From Arthrobacter sp. AFG20 (GTDB taxonomy: Bacteria; Actinomycetota; Actinomycetes; Actinomycetales; Micrococcaceae), in NCBI RefSeq assembly GCF_002892795.1, contig NZ_PJMC01000023.1, positions 1-64,000 on the forward strand: a stretch of 64,000 nt of DNA, written 5' to 3'. The number at the start of each line of letters is the position of its first letter. Position 1 is the stretch's first letter. Below the pieces are notes generated by a model that did no database searches, was not told the origin of the DNA, and saw only the letters and a list, made by a program, of their open reading frames with translations. A program made the position numbers and the translations under genes. Shown piece by piece: positions 1 through 9,771 of the stretch.

Positions 1-1118
1 CACCGGAAGTGGCGGCGGCGTTTGAGGCGCATTTCCTGGACCCGGACGCGCCGAACCCGGCTCGGGGTTGCCGGGCGGGGGAGCTGACACCGGGCAGGTT
101 TCGGGCAAAGGCCCGGTATTGGCGGGAACGGCATCATCCGGTCAGTATCGAAACACGGCATGCCAGGAGTGCGAAGGACCGGCGTCTGGAGTATGTCCCG
201 GACCGGGACGGCATGGCCTGGCTGTCGGCGTACCTGCCGGCGGATCAGGCAGCGGGGATCTGGGACCGGACTACCGCCGCCGCCCGGGCTATGCAGGGTC
301 CGACCGAATCCCGGACGCTGACGCAGCTGCGGGTCGATGCCGCCGCCACGTGGATGCTCACGGCAGGCTCCGGGGTTGACGGTGTGCCCGCGGGTGTAGA
401 GCCGGCAGGTTCAATTCCGGCAGGTTCTGTCCCGGCCGGTTCTGTGCCAGCCGGTGATGCGATGGCCAGTGAAGTGCCGTCCCCCAAGGCGCAGGTGCTG
501 GTCACGGTTCCGGTGTTATCGCTGCTGGGCCTGACGGAAGAGCCGGCCACGCTGGACGGTTACGGTCCGATCCCGCCGTCCATGGCCCGCCGGCTGGTCG
601 CCGATGGCGCCACGTCGTTCCTGCGGGTGCTGACCGACCCGCGGGACGGTGCACCGTTGGAGATCGGACGCACCAGCTACCGGTTGACGAAGCCGATGCG
701 CCAATGGCTGCGGCTCCGCGACGCGCGGTGCACGTTCCCCGCCTGCAACAACCACTCCCTGGACAACGACGCCGACCACATCCTGGCCTGGTCCGGCGGC
801 GGCGGCACCGGCGTCACCAATCTTGGCCAGCCCTGCCCGAAACATCACCGACTGAAACACACCACGGCGTGGAGACCGGTCGGCGCGACCCGTGACGCCC
901 CGCCGGGCTGGATTTCACCGTCGGGCCGGTCCTACCCGGCCGAATATCAGGACTGGGAACCGCCCAGCTGGCCCGAACCAGCACCCGGCCAGGACTGGCA
1001 GGATCCCGACGGATTCATCGATCCGGACGATTTCGTCGACCCCGATGATTTCGACAGCCCGGGCTCACCGCTGCCGGTGGATCCGTGGACTGACTGGGCA
1101 TCATCCACAGCTGCCTAG
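1..1118 (+). CDS. DUF222/HNH endonuclease-domain protein, 5' end outside the window
   Basis: The reading frame is open from base 3, so the real start lies upstream; the GTG at 9 is only the first internal start-like codon. The visible part matches the C-terminal half of the large actinobacterial DUF222 (13E12-repeat) family. An HNH nuclease-like segment lies near residues 240-285 of the visible part, with the pattern CTFPAC...ADHILAW...N...CPKHHRLKH giving the paired cysteines and the histidines of the fold. Between the two regions is a short run of PAGS(V/I) repeats (bases about 400-460), an in-frame low-complexity linker, and the C-terminus is acidic (DPDDF repeats). These proteins are numerous in Arthrobacter and mycobacteria; many are thought to be mobile-element-associated nucleases, but the cellular role is unknown. 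The family call is firm and the function is not. Confidence 0.85.
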   Translation, partial: PEVAAAFEAHFLDPDAPNPARGCRAGELTPGRFRAKARYWRERHHPVSIETRHARSAKDRRLEYVPDRDGMAWLSAYLPADQAAGIWDRTTAAARAMQGPTESRTLTQLRVDAAATWMLTAGSGVDGVPAGVEPAGSIPAGSVPAGSVPAGDAMASEVPSPKAQVLVTVPVLSLLGLTEEPATLDGYGPIPPSMARRLVADGATSFLRVLTDPRDGAPLEIGRTSYRLTKPMRQWLRLRDARCTFPACNNHSLDNDADHILAWSGGGGTGVTNLGQPCPKHHRLKHTTAWRPVGATRDAPPGWISPSGRSYPAEYQDWEPPSWPEPAPGQDWQDPDGFIDPDDFVDPDDFDSPGSPLPVDPWTDWASSTAA

Positions 1119-1259
1119 GAGGCCGCCTGCCCAAGCAGCGCGGGGCACGCTCCGTTGCTCAACTGCGAGCGCCAGCATGGCGGCTTGGTGGCCGCCGTGC
1201 TGGAGCACGACGGCGCACGCGTGCCTGGTGCCACCGCTCCCGACCGGCACAATGGAAGG

Positions 1260-4016
1260 GTGACTTCCGCACCCCTCCCGCAAGATGCCCCACAGGACGC
1301 CCTGGCACCTTCCGCCCCGTTCAGCCTGCAGGCCATCGGCACGGGGCTGGTGTTTGCGGAGTCGCTGGCGGAACTGGCCGGCGTGCTGCAAAAGCAGGGT
1401 GAGGGCGGAGCAGCGGTGGTCCAGGCCCCGCCCGGCACCGGCAAAACGACACTGGTGCCTCCGCTGGTTGCCAACCTGGCACAGGCAGCCGCCAAGAATG
1501 GGAAGCCGCGCATCGTGGTGACACAACCGCGCCGGGTCGCCGCCCGGTCGGCGGCCCGACGCCTCGCTTCACTCGATGGGACGAAGCTGGGGGACAGGGT
1601 GGGGTTCACCGTCCGAGGCGAACGGCAGGCCGGCCCCGGGACCCTGATCGAGTTCGTAACTCCCGGCATCCTGCTGCGCCGCCTGCTGGCCGATCCCGGC
1701 CTGGAAGGCACGGCCGCCGTCATCCTCGATGAGGTCCACGAACGCGGCCTGGAAACCGATCTGCTGCTGGGCCTGCTCGCCGAGGTGCGCCAGCTTCGCG
1801 GCGACCTCATGCTCGTTGCCATGTCGGCCACCCTCGACGCGCCACGGTTCGCGGCCCTGCTCGGCGCGGATCCCGGCGGAGAGCGAATCGAGGAGGCCGA
1901 CGGCGGGGGGCCGGCTCCCGTCGTCGACTGCCCCTCCGCGCTGCACCCGCTGGAAACGGCATGGGCGCCCGCCCCGGTGGCGCGGCTGGACAGTCGTGGC
2001 GTAACGCGCTCATTCCTGGATCATGTGGCGGACACCGCCGCCGCGTCCTACGCGGCAGCCCATGCCACAGATCCCGGCACCGACGCCCTGGTGTTCCTGC
2101 CGGGCGCATGGGAGGTGTCCCATGTGGCCGGACGGCTGCGCACCCGGGTGGGTCCCGGCGTCGAAATCCTGGAACTGCACGGCCAGGTCAGCCCCGCAGC
2201 CCAGGACCGTGCCGTGTCCGGGCGCCAGCCGGGGGAGCCCGCCCGGATCATCGTGTCCACTGGGCTCGCCGAGTCGTCGCTGACGGTGCCCGGCGTCAGG
2301 CTGGTGGTCGACGCCGGCCTGTCGCGGGAACCGCGTCGCGACGCCGGCCGCGGCATGACCGGCCTGGTCACCGTCTCCTGCTCCCGGGCCTCCGCCGAGC
2401 AGCGCGCCGGACGTGCGGCGCGGCAGGGGCCGGGGAAGGTGGTCCGCTGCTATGACCAGAAGACCCTCGGCGCAGCCCCCGCGCACCAGACATCCGAGAT
2501 CGCCGTGTCCGACCTGACCGGTGCCGCCCTGATCCTGGCCTGCTGGGGCTCACCGGGCGGACGCGGGCTGGCCCTTCCGGACGCCCCGCCGCAGGCAGCG
2601 ATGGACGACGCCGTCGAGGTGCTGCGCGAGCTTGGCGCCGTGGCGGAGGACGGCCACGCCACGGACTTGGGCAAAGCCCTGGCGCGCATCCCGGCCGATC
2701 CGCGCCTGGGACGCGCCCTCCTGGTCGGGTCGGCGCTGCTGGGCGGCGGTCCGGGCGGCCGCGCCGGTTCCGGAACTAAAGGTTCCGGGACTGGAGATTA
2801 CGGAACTGCCGCGGAGGTGGTGGCCGCCGTCGCAGGGGACCAGCGCGCAACCGGAGCCGATCTGCCCCGGCTGGTCTCGGCACTTCGCTCCGGCAAGGAC
2901 CCCGCCTCCAAACGCTGGGCCGAGGAGGCGCGGCGGCTGGACACGCTGGCACGGCAGGCGGGATCCGGCGTCGGCCTTCCCTCCGTCGATGTGCCGGTGC
3001 TGGATGTGCCGCCGGGAACCGCCGAACAGATCGGTCTGGTCGTGGCCCTCGCGTTCCCGGACCGGGTGGCCCGCCGGGTCCCCGGGGACGGGCCGGAGCG
3101 TTACCTGCTGACCTCCGGCACCCGGGCGGGCCTTCCCGCCGGCAGCCCACTTGCGGGGCACGAATGGCTGGCGGTCGCAGAGGTTGCGCGGGCGGACGGG
3201 CGGGATGCCGCCGGGACCGGTGCAGTGATCCGTTCTGCCGCACCGCTGACGGCGGACACAGCCGAGGCCGCCGCGGCTCACCTGCTGCTCGATTCGGTGG
3301 AGGCAACGTTCAGCCAGGGCCGGGTGACGGCCCGCCGGGAGCGGCGGCTGGGCGCCATCTCGCTCTCCTCCACGCCGGTGCGGGCTTCCGCCGGGGCGGC
3401 GCGTGCCGCAGTAGCCCGGGCGCTGGAGAAACAGGGGGTGGGAGCCATCGGATGGTCGACGGCGGCCGACGGACTGCGCCGCCGCCTCGCGCTGCTGCAC
3501 CGGGAACTGGGCGCACCCTGGCCGGACATGTCCGAGGAGTCCTTGCTGTCCCGGCTCGACGACTGGCTCGGGCCCGAGCTGGAGGCGCTGGCCGGTGGCG
3601 CCGCTACCTCCGGCATTGACCTGGCGGATCCTCTGCGGCGGCTGCTGCCATGGCCCGACGCCGCCCGGCTCGGTGAGCTCGCTCCGGAGTTCCTGGAGGT
3701 GCCCAGCGGCTCCCGCGTCCGGATTGACTATCCTGCGGCCGGGGACGACGGCGGCCGGCCGGTTGTCGCCGTCAAGCTCCAGGAATGCTTCGGCTGGGAC
3801 CGGACGCCGCGGCTCGCCGGCGGACGCGTGGCGGTGCAGTTCCATCTGCTGTCGCCGGCCCGGCGGCCGCTGGCCGTGACGGACGACCTCGCCTCCTTCT
3901 GGTCCGGCCCATACGCGCAGGTCCGCGCCGAGATGCGGGGCCGCTATCCGAGGCACCCTTGGCCCGAGGACCCCTGGTCCGCGACGGCGACGGCACGGAC
4001 CAACACGCGGAAGTGA
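1260..4016 (+). CDS. hrpB: ATP-dependent helicase HrpB
   Basis: DEAH-box helicase of the HrpB family, 918 residues from the chosen start. Visible motifs are Walker A APPGTGKTT (about residue 57), the DEVHERGLETD motif II (about 157), MSATLD (motif III, about 187), STGLAESSLTVPG (about 333) and QRAGRAARQGPG (motif VI, about 380), followed by the helicase-associated and HrpB C-terminal regions. The cellular substrate of bacterial HrpB is not settled; an RNA or nucleoprotein role is usually assumed. The GTG at 1260 is preferred because the -10-like CACAAT at 1248-1253 lies six bases upstream, as in other leaderless genes here; the frame is open further upstream to 1155 but that segment looks non-coding. 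The stop codon directly abuts the stop of the convergent glycosyltransferase. Confidence 0.93.
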   Translation: MTSAPLPQDAPQDALAPSAPFSLQAIGTGLVFAESLAELAGVLQKQGEGGAAVVQAPPGTGKTTLVPPLVANLAQAAAKNGKPRIVVTQPRRVAARSAARRLASLDGTKLGDRVGFTVRGERQAGPGTLIEFVTPGILLRRLLADPGLEGTAAVILDEVHERGLETDLLLGLLAEVRQLRGDLMLVAMSATLDAPRFAALLGADPGGERIEEADGGGPAPVVDCPSALHPLETAWAPAPVARLDSRGVTRSFLDHVADTAAASYAAAHATDPGTDALVFLPGAWEVSHVAGRLRTRVGPGVEILELHGQVSPAAQDRAVSGRQPGEPARIIVSTGLAESSLTVPGVRLVVDAGLSREPRRDAGRGMTGLVTVSCSRASAEQRAGRAARQGPGKVVRCYDQKTLGAAPAHQTSEIAVSDLTGAALILACWGSPGGRGLALPDAPPQAAMDDAVEVLRELGAVAEDGHATDLGKALARIPADPRLGRALLVGSALLGGGPGGRAGSGTKGSGTGDYGTAAEVVAAVAGDQRATGADLPRLVSALRSGKDPASKRWAEEARRLDTLARQAGSGVGLPSVDVPVLDVPPGTAEQIGLVVALAFPDRVARRVPGDGPERYLLTSGTRAGLPAGSPLAGHEWLAVAEVARADGRDAAGTGAVIRSAAPLTADTAEAAAAHLLLDSVEATFSQGRVTARRERRLGAISLSSTPVRASAGAARAAVARALEKQGVGAIGWSTAADGLRRRLALLHRELGAPWPDMSEESLLSRLDDWLGPELEALAGGAATSGIDLADPLRRLLPWPDAARLGELAPEFLEVPSGSRVRIDYPAAGDDGGRPVVAVKLQECFGWDRTPRLAGGRVAVQFHLLSPARRPLAVTDDLASFWSGPYAQVRAEMRGRYPRHPWPEDPWSATATARTNTRK

Positions 4017-5105
4017 CTACCGACGGCTTCGGCTTTTGCCGCCAGATCCCGTTCCGGCGGCCGGTATCTGTTCATTCGGTTCTTCGGGCAGCCCGGTCAG
4101 TCGCGCGTAGAGGGCCAGATGGGCGTCAACCATCCGCTCGGTGCTGAAGCGCTCTTCCGCCTGGGCCCGTACAGCCCTGCGGTCCAGGTCCGCCGCCCGC
4201 AGCAGGAGGCGGGCCAGGTCCTCCGGCGAGGAAGCCAGGTAGCCGCTGATGCCGTCCTCAACGATCTCGGGTGCTGACCCCACCGGCGTGGCAACGACCG
4301 GCGTGCCGGTGGCCATCGCCTCGATCATCACCAGCCCGAACGGTTCCATCCACTGGATGGGATTGAGCAGCGCGACGGCTTCCCCGAGCAGTTCATATTT
4401 CTCCGCGCCGCCCACCTCGCCCAGGAACTCCACGCCCGGGCCCTCCAGCGGCTCCACCACGTCGTGGTAGTACTGCACTTCGGCCGGTTCCCGCATCTTT
4501 GCGGCGATCCGGAGCGGAACCCCGGCCAGTTGGGCCACACTGATGGCCTCTGCCACACCTTTGTCGGGGCACATCCGGCCAAGGAAACACGCGTAGCCGC
4601 CCTGCCCGTGCCCCACCGGAACAGTGGCCACCTCGATGCCGTGGGGAATGATGGCCGCAACCTGATCTGCCAGCGCGCTGCTGACCTGGCTCCTGGAAAT
4701 GGCAATCAGGGCTGTGTACCTGGCTGCCGCGCCATAGACGGCGGCGAAGGAGGGGGTCAGGTCGCTGTGAATCGTGGTCACCACCGGCAGCCCTTCGGGA
4801 CGGCCGCGGTAGAGCGGCCCGGCGAGGGTGTGGTCATGGACCAGGTCCACCAGCCCGTCCATGCCGGCATACGCGGTGATCACGTGGCTGAGTTCCGACG
4901 AGGTGGATCCAACGAGGCCGGGTTCGGAGAAGCGCATGCCGGGAAGCCGTGCCACCGGGCAGGTGCTGTCCGCCGCGGCCGCGAGTAGCACCTCATGGCC
5001 GGCTCTGGAAAATCCCCTGGCCAGGGCGTCGACCACCAGTTCGGTGCCTCCGTAACCGGCAGGGGGGATCGGATACCAAGGCCCCGCAATCAAACCGATA
5101 CGCAT
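4017..5105 (-). CDS. GT4-family glycosyltransferase
   Basis: GT-B fold glycosyltransferase of family GT4, 362 residues. The N-terminus (MRIGLIAGPWYPIPPAGYGG) is the typical first Rossmann strand plus glycine-rich loop, and the C-terminal half carries the nucleotide-sugar signature EAMATGTPVVATPVGSAPE (about residues 260-280) with the two spaced glutamates of the family. The start at 5105 is chosen over the in-frame upstream start at 5156 because AAGGGAG lies at ribosome-binding distance and the family homology begins there. It lies just downstream, on the same strand, of the glucan-debranching gene (89 bases between), so the two may be co-transcribed. Acceptor and sugar donor cannot be read from sequence; a sugar or glycan role next to glucan enzymes is an inference. 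Confidence 0.88.
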   Translation of the reverse strand: MRIGLIAGPWYPIPPAGYGGTELVVDALARGFSRAGHEVLLAAAADSTCPVARLPGMRFSEPGLVGSTSSELSHVITAYAGMDGLVDLVHDHTLAGPLYRGRPEGLPVVTTIHSDLTPSFAAVYGAAARYTALIAISRSQVSSALADQVAAIIPHGIEVATVPVGHGQGGYACFLGRMCPDKGVAEAISVAQLAGVPLRIAAKMREPAEVQYYHDVVEPLEGPGVEFLGEVGGAEKYELLGEAVALLNPIQWMEPFGLVMIEAMATGTPVVATPVGSAPEIVEDGISGYLASSPEDLARLLLRAADLDRRAVRAQAEERFSTERMVDAHLALYARLTGLPEEPNEQIPAAGTGSGGKSRSRR

Positions 5106-5194
5106 CCGCAGCTCCCTTGTCCGGATGTACTGTGACCGATTAACTACTGAGACCATTCAGTTGTGGGTGGGACCGGGCTACGGCACCATATTCC

Positions 5195-7324
5195 TCAAGG
5201 TGCCATCAGCCGCTCCAGCGGTGGTCGGGGTTCGTGCAGCACTGTCGTGCCCTGCGGCAGGCCGTCAATGGATCCCTCGCTGCCAGTGGCGCTAAGGGTG
5301 ATCCGGGAATGGTCCATCTGCACGTTATCTGCACGGAAGCTGCCGAACCCGGCAGGCAGTACCGGGGCCAGACAGACTTCTGCGCGGGGAAGCAGGGGAT
5401 CAAAGCGGAGGAGGGTCCGCATCAGGTGCACTGGCGCCGCCGATGCCCAGGCCTGCGGCGAGCAGGACGTGGGGAACGGGACGGGGTCGGGGAAATCGTC
5501 CCGGGAGAATCCGCAGAAGAGTTCCGGCAGCCGCCCGTCGAATTGTTCCGCCGCATCGAACAGGCCCGTGGCGATTTGCGTGGCCTCCTCGACGAACCCG
5601 TACCGCATCAGCCCGGCGGCCACCAGCGCTGTGTCGTGCGGCCACACCGATCCGTTGTGGTAGCTGACCGGATTGTAGGCTCCCATGTCCGAGGCGAGCG
5701 TCCGGATTCCCCAGCCTGTGAACATCTCCGGCGACATCAGCCGCTTGGCCACCAGGGGCGCCTTTTCGGCGTCGACGATTCCCACCCAGAGGCAATGTCC
5801 CATGTTGGAAGTGCAGGCATCCACCGGACGCTTGTCCTTGTCCAGGGCGACGGCAAAGTATCCCCGCTCGGGGAGCCAGAACTTATCGTTGAACTCGGCC
5901 TTGATATCGGCGGCCCGGCGGTTCCATTTGGCCGCGGTCTCCTCGTCGCCCAGCTGCTGGGCCAGCAGCGCACGTCCGAGGTAGGCAGCGTAGACGTAGC
6001 CCTGCACCTCACACAGTGCGATGGGAGCCTCCGCCAACCGGCCGTCGGCGAAGTTGATCCCGTCCCAGGAGTCCTTCCAGCCCTGGTTCAGCAGGCCGTG
6101 CTCGTTGGCGCGGTGGTACTCCACGAAGCCGTCGCCGTCGCGGTCCCCGTAGTGCTCCACCCATTCCAGGGCCCGGTCCGCATGCGGCAGGAGCGATTCC
6201 AGCAGGTCGCCCGCCAGGCCCCAGCGCCCCAGCTCCGCCAGCAGCGACACGAACAGGGGCGTCGCGTCCGCGGTGCCGTAATACGCCTGGCTGCCGCCGA
6301 GTGCGAGTCCGGCGGTGACGCCCAGCCGCACCTCATGCAGGATCCTGCCGGGTTCCTCTTCGGTGTCCGGATCAACCTTCTGCCCCTGCAGGGAGGCAAG
6401 GGTCTGTAAGGTCCCGGCCGCCAGCTTCGGGTCCACCGGCAGTGCCATGTAGGAGGACAGAATGGAGTCCCTGCCGAACAGGGCCATGAACCACGGGGCT
6501 CCTGCGGCGACGGCGGCCCGCTCCGGGCGGTCGGGATCGAAGATCCGGAGGGCGCCCAGGTCCTCCTGGCTGCGGGTCAGGACCTTCTCCACGTTCCTGT
6601 CCGTCACGGTCAGCCGGGGGACATCTTCCTCCCACGCGGCGTAGCGTTGGGCGCCCACGTGCGGAGCCGATTCATGCGTGAACGGCTGCTCCGGCCCGGC
6701 GCCGTCAACCAGGGGCGTGGTGAACACGCTGGCCGTCCACACGCCGCGGGGGGCCAGTTCGGCGTCGAACGTCAGGGCATCCTCGGTGACCGTGGCGCCG
6801 TGGGCGCTGATGATCACGCCGCGGTGGATGCCGTTGCGCTGGGCGTCAATCTGCAGAGCGTCGGCGCGGACCTGCCGGCTGTGCTCGGTGGACGGCACCA
6901 CCTTTCCGCCTTTGACGTCGAACAGGTCGCTCAGGTCCGCGTCCACCTTGATCTGGATCCGGCAGCTCCGCGGCTGTTCCGAGTAGTTGTGGACCTTGAT
7001 GTCGTCACGCAGACCGGGTCCGACCTGCCGGCTGTGCTCCACCACCAGCGGGCTCTCCACCGCCCCGTTGGCCCCGCGGGGCCTGCCCACGAACACCGCC
7101 CGGTAGGGTTCCCTGGTCTGGCCGGACAGCGGTTCCAGCGGAACGCCGTCGACTGTCAGCTGCCAGCGGGACAGAATCCGGGTGTCCTGGTAAAACGCGC
7201 CCTGCGGCTGGCCGGGAAACACGTCCCCGCTCTCGGCGGAGATGCAGAAGGAGGAACCTTCCACTACGGTCACCGCCGTTAGGCCGGATGATCCTGCACC
7301 AATATCTTCATTCCACGCACTCAT
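5195..7324 (-). CDS. Amylo-alpha-1,6-glucosidase / glycogen-debranching-type enzyme
   Basis: Two-domain protein of 709 residues: an N-terminal beta-sandwich of the bacterial debranching family (residues about 1-250), then an (alpha/alpha)6-type catalytic domain with MALFGRDSILSSYM (about 280) and YHNGSVWPHDTALVAAGLM (about 555-575), the latter a hallmark of this group. It is expected to hydrolyse alpha-1,6 branch points of glycogen or related glucans in the cytoplasm; some family members act on other glycosides, so the exact substrate is unproven. The start at 7324 has GGGAG about seven bases upstream; an extra in-frame ATG at 7408 would add a basic 28-residue leader and seems unlikely. It is divergent from the EF-G paralogue, and an amylosucrase lies 3.5 kb away on the same strand. 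Confidence 0.85.
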   Translation of the reverse strand: MSAWNEDIGAGSSGLTAVTVVEGSSFCISAESGDVFPGQPQGAFYQDTRILSRWQLTVDGVPLEPLSGQTREPYRAVFVGRPRGANGAVESPLVVEHSRQVGPGLRDDIKVHNYSEQPRSCRIQIKVDADLSDLFDVKGGKVVPSTEHSRQVRADALQIDAQRNGIHRGVIISAHGATVTEDALTFDAELAPRGVWTASVFTTPLVDGAGPEQPFTHESAPHVGAQRYAAWEEDVPRLTVTDRNVEKVLTRSQEDLGALRIFDPDRPERAAVAAGAPWFMALFGRDSILSSYMALPVDPKLAAGTLQTLASLQGQKVDPDTEEEPGRILHEVRLGVTAGLALGGSQAYYGTADATPLFVSLLAELGRWGLAGDLLESLLPHADRALEWVEHYGDRDGDGFVEYHRANEHGLLNQGWKDSWDGINFADGRLAEAPIALCEVQGYVYAAYLGRALLAQQLGDEETAAKWNRRAADIKAEFNDKFWLPERGYFAVALDKDKRPVDACTSNMGHCLWVGIVDAEKAPLVAKRLMSPEMFTGWGIRTLASDMGAYNPVSYHNGSVWPHDTALVAAGLMRYGFVEEATQIATGLFDAAEQFDGRLPELFCGFSRDDFPDPVPFPTSCSPQAWASAAPVHLMRTLLRFDPLLPRAEVCLAPVLPAGFGSFRADNVQMDHSRITLSATGSEGSIDGLPQGTTVLHEPRPPLERLMAP

Positions 7325-7570
7325 CGACCGCTCCCTGGCGACTTGTCGGATGGCATGGGGCCGTGCGGCCACGTTATCCATCGTCCCCCTACCGGGATGA
7401 CGCCGCAACGGTTATTACGTAGCACCGGTGCCGGCTGCGGAGAGCCGCGCCGCCGCGCAGTCGGACTGGCGTTGCGGGGACTGGACCCCTTGCTGAACAG
7501 CAGCTTTGGGTGTCGAATCGTCTTACTAGGGCCGCCTGGCGGCTCACGTCTAGCACGCCGGGAGATGGTC

Positions 7571-9751
7571 ATGTCGGTAAGAGGTACTAATGGCCGGGGC
7601 AAGGGTCCCGGCCGCAGCAGTTCCGATCTCCGGCGGGCAGACGCTTCGGCCGGGGCGCCGGTGGACAAGCCAGAGGGCATCCGCAACGTCGCGCTGGTGG
7701 GACACTCCGGCGCCGGCAAAACCATGCTGCTCGAGGCCCTGCTCGCCGCCGCCGGGACCATCCCGCGGATGGGTTCCATCGTTGACGGCAACACGGTCAG
7801 CGATGCGGAACCGTCCGAGATCCATCAGCAGCGCTCCGTGGTCCTTTCGGTGGCGCCGCTGCTTTACGACGGAGTGAAGGTGAACCTGCTGGACACGCCG
7901 GGCTACGGGGACTTCACCGGCGAGCTGCGTGCCGGGCTGCGCGCTGCGGACGCGGCGCTGTTCGTGGTGTCGGCCGTGGACGGCGTCGATGTCGCCACCA
8001 CCGCGCTGTGGGCGGAGTGCGCCCAGCTGGACACGCCGCGGGCGGTGGTGATCAGCCGGCTTGACCACCCGCGGGCGAATTTCGACGCCGCCCTGGCCGC
8101 CTGCCAGAGCGCCTTTGGCCAGTCGGTGGTGCCCGCCTACCTGCCGGTCCCCGGCAACGGCAGTGCCACGGGACTGCTGGGGCTGCTGTCCGGGCAGGTC
8201 TCGGAGTACGACGGCGAATCCCCGGTGCCCGTGGTCCGTGCGGCGAGTGAGGACGAGCTCGCCGCCGCGGAGTCCGAGCGCGGCACGCTGATCGAGGGCA
8301 TCATCTCCGAGAGCGAGGACGAGTCGCTGATGGACCGCTACCTCGGCGGTGAGGATATCGACGTCGACGTCCTGGTGGGCGACCTTGAGACTGCAGTCTC
8401 GCGCGGATCGTTCTTTCCCGTCCTGCCGACGTCGGCTGAAAAGGGCCTGGGGGTCACTGAGCTGCTGGACATGCTGATCCGGGCGTTCCCGACACCCCTG
8501 GAGCGGGCCGTGCCGGACGTGACTGACCTTGCTGGGGAACCGGCGGGACCGCTGTCCTGCGATCCGGACGGGCCGCTGGCCGGTGAGGTGGTTCGCACCA
8601 CCATGGACCCGTTCCTGGGGCGGGTCTGCCTGGTGCGGGTCTTTTCCGGCACGCTCCGCGAGGATTCAGCGGTACACGTCAGCGGCCGCGGCCTGGCTGA
8701 CCGGGGCCATGAGGACCACGACAGCGATGAGCGCCTCACCCACCTCTACGCCCCAATGGGGGCAAGCCTGCGGCCCGTGCCGTACTCGGTGGCCGGCGAT
8801 ATCTGCGCCATCACCAAACTGGGCAGCGCCGAGACGGGCGATACCGTGTCCGCGAAGGACGCCCCGCTGCTGATCACCGCCTGGGACATGCCGGAACCGC
8901 TCATGCCGGTCGCTGTCGAGGCCGCCACCCGCAGCGATGAGGACGCCCTCGCCAAGAGCCTGGGCAAGGTGGCCGCCGGCGACCCGACGCTCAGGGTTGA
9001 GCGCAACTCGGAAACCCACCAGCTGATCCTGTGGTGCATGGGCGAAGCCCACGGCGAGGTGATCCTGGACCGGCTGCGCGACCAGGGCGTGAAGCTGCAG
9101 ACCGTGCCCGTGGTGACGCCGCTGCGGGAGACCTTCGCTGCCCCTGCCGCCGGGCACGGGCGCTACGTCAAACAGTCCGGCGGCCACGGCCAGTACGCCA
9201 TCTGCGACATCGAGGTGGAGTCGCTCGAACGCGGGGCGGGCTTCGAGTTCGTGGACAAGACCGTGGGCGGGGTGGTGCCGAACCAGTTCATCGGCTCAGT
9301 GGAGAAGGGTGTGCGGTCGCAGATGCAGAAGGGCGTCTCGGCCGGCTTCCCGGTGGTGGACATCCGGGTGACCCTGGTGGGCGGCAAGGCCCACAGCGTT
9401 GACTCCTCGGACGCCGCGTTCCAGTCCGCCGGCGCGCTGGCCCTCCGCGAGGCCGCAGCCGCCGGCCGCATCCAGCTGCTGGAGCCCGTCTCCGCCGTCA
9501 CCATCAGCATCCCGGATGAGTACGTGGGCGCCGTCATGAGTGACCTCTCCTCACGCCGTGGCCGGCTCACGGGCACGACGTCGTCAGGCGGGGACGTTAC
9601 GGAAGTCACCGCCGAGGTTCCGGACGGGGAGCTTTTGCGCTACGCGGTCCAGTTGCGGGCGCTGACCGCCGGCACGGGCCGGTTCCGCCGCAGCTATCTG
9701 CGGCACGAACCCGTCCCGGGCAACGTGGCGCCGGCGGCGGCGAACGCCTGA
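7571..9751 (+). CDS. Elongation factor G-like protein (EF-G paralogue)
   Basis: 726-residue translational GTPase with the five-domain layout of EF-G, closest in character to the actinobacterial EF-G-like/FusA2 group rather than the housekeeping factor. G1 reads GHSGAGKT (about residues 44-51), G3 DTPGYGDF (about 107) and the G4 position SRLDH (about 160), so the usual NKxD is replaced by SRLD. Domain IV-V sequence with GHGQYA and the final beta-alpha-beta fold is present. Family members are poorly characterised; ribosome binding, recycling or a stress role are possibilities, and retention of GTP specificity is uncertain given G4. The start at 7571 has GGGAG upstream; the longer frame from 7343 runs through the divergent promoter region. 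It is divergent from the debranching enzyme and convergent with the next hydrolase, 20 bases stop to stop. Confidence 0.87.
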   Translation: MSVRGTNGRGKGPGRSSSDLRRADASAGAPVDKPEGIRNVALVGHSGAGKTMLLEALLAAAGTIPRMGSIVDGNTVSDAEPSEIHQQRSVVLSVAPLLYDGVKVNLLDTPGYGDFTGELRAGLRAADAALFVVSAVDGVDVATTALWAECAQLDTPRAVVISRLDHPRANFDAALAACQSAFGQSVVPAYLPVPGNGSATGLLGLLSGQVSEYDGESPVPVVRAASEDELAAAESERGTLIEGIISESEDESLMDRYLGGEDIDVDVLVGDLETAVSRGSFFPVLPTSAEKGLGVTELLDMLIRAFPTPLERAVPDVTDLAGEPAGPLSCDPDGPLAGEVVRTTMDPFLGRVCLVRVFSGTLREDSAVHVSGRGLADRGHEDHDSDERLTHLYAPMGASLRPVPYSVAGDICAITKLGSAETGDTVSAKDAPLLITAWDMPEPLMPVAVEAATRSDEDALAKSLGKVAAGDPTLRVERNSETHQLILWCMGEAHGEVILDRLRDQGVKLQTVPVVTPLRETFAAPAAGHGRYVKQSGGHGQYAICDIEVESLERGAGFEFVDKTVGGVVPNQFIGSVEKGVRSQMQKGVSAGFPVVDIRVTLVGGKAHSVDSSDAAFQSAGALALREAAAAGRIQLLEPVSAVTISIPDEYVGAVMSDLSSRRGRLTGTTSSGGDVTEVTAEVPDGELLRYAVQLRALTAGTGRFRRSYLRHEPVPGNVAPAAANA

Positions 9752-9771
9752 TCCTAGGTGGCGGAGTTCCG

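Noticed and set aside
390..460. Tandem repeats in the DUF222 protein gene as a possible CRISPR or VNTR
   Set aside because: The units are short, in frame and code for a PAGS linker, so it is protein low-complexity.
1119..1259. Hairpin GGCGGC/GCCGCC near 1180 as a terminator for the DUF222 gene
   Set aside because: No T run follows, and such GC dyads are frequent by chance at this composition.
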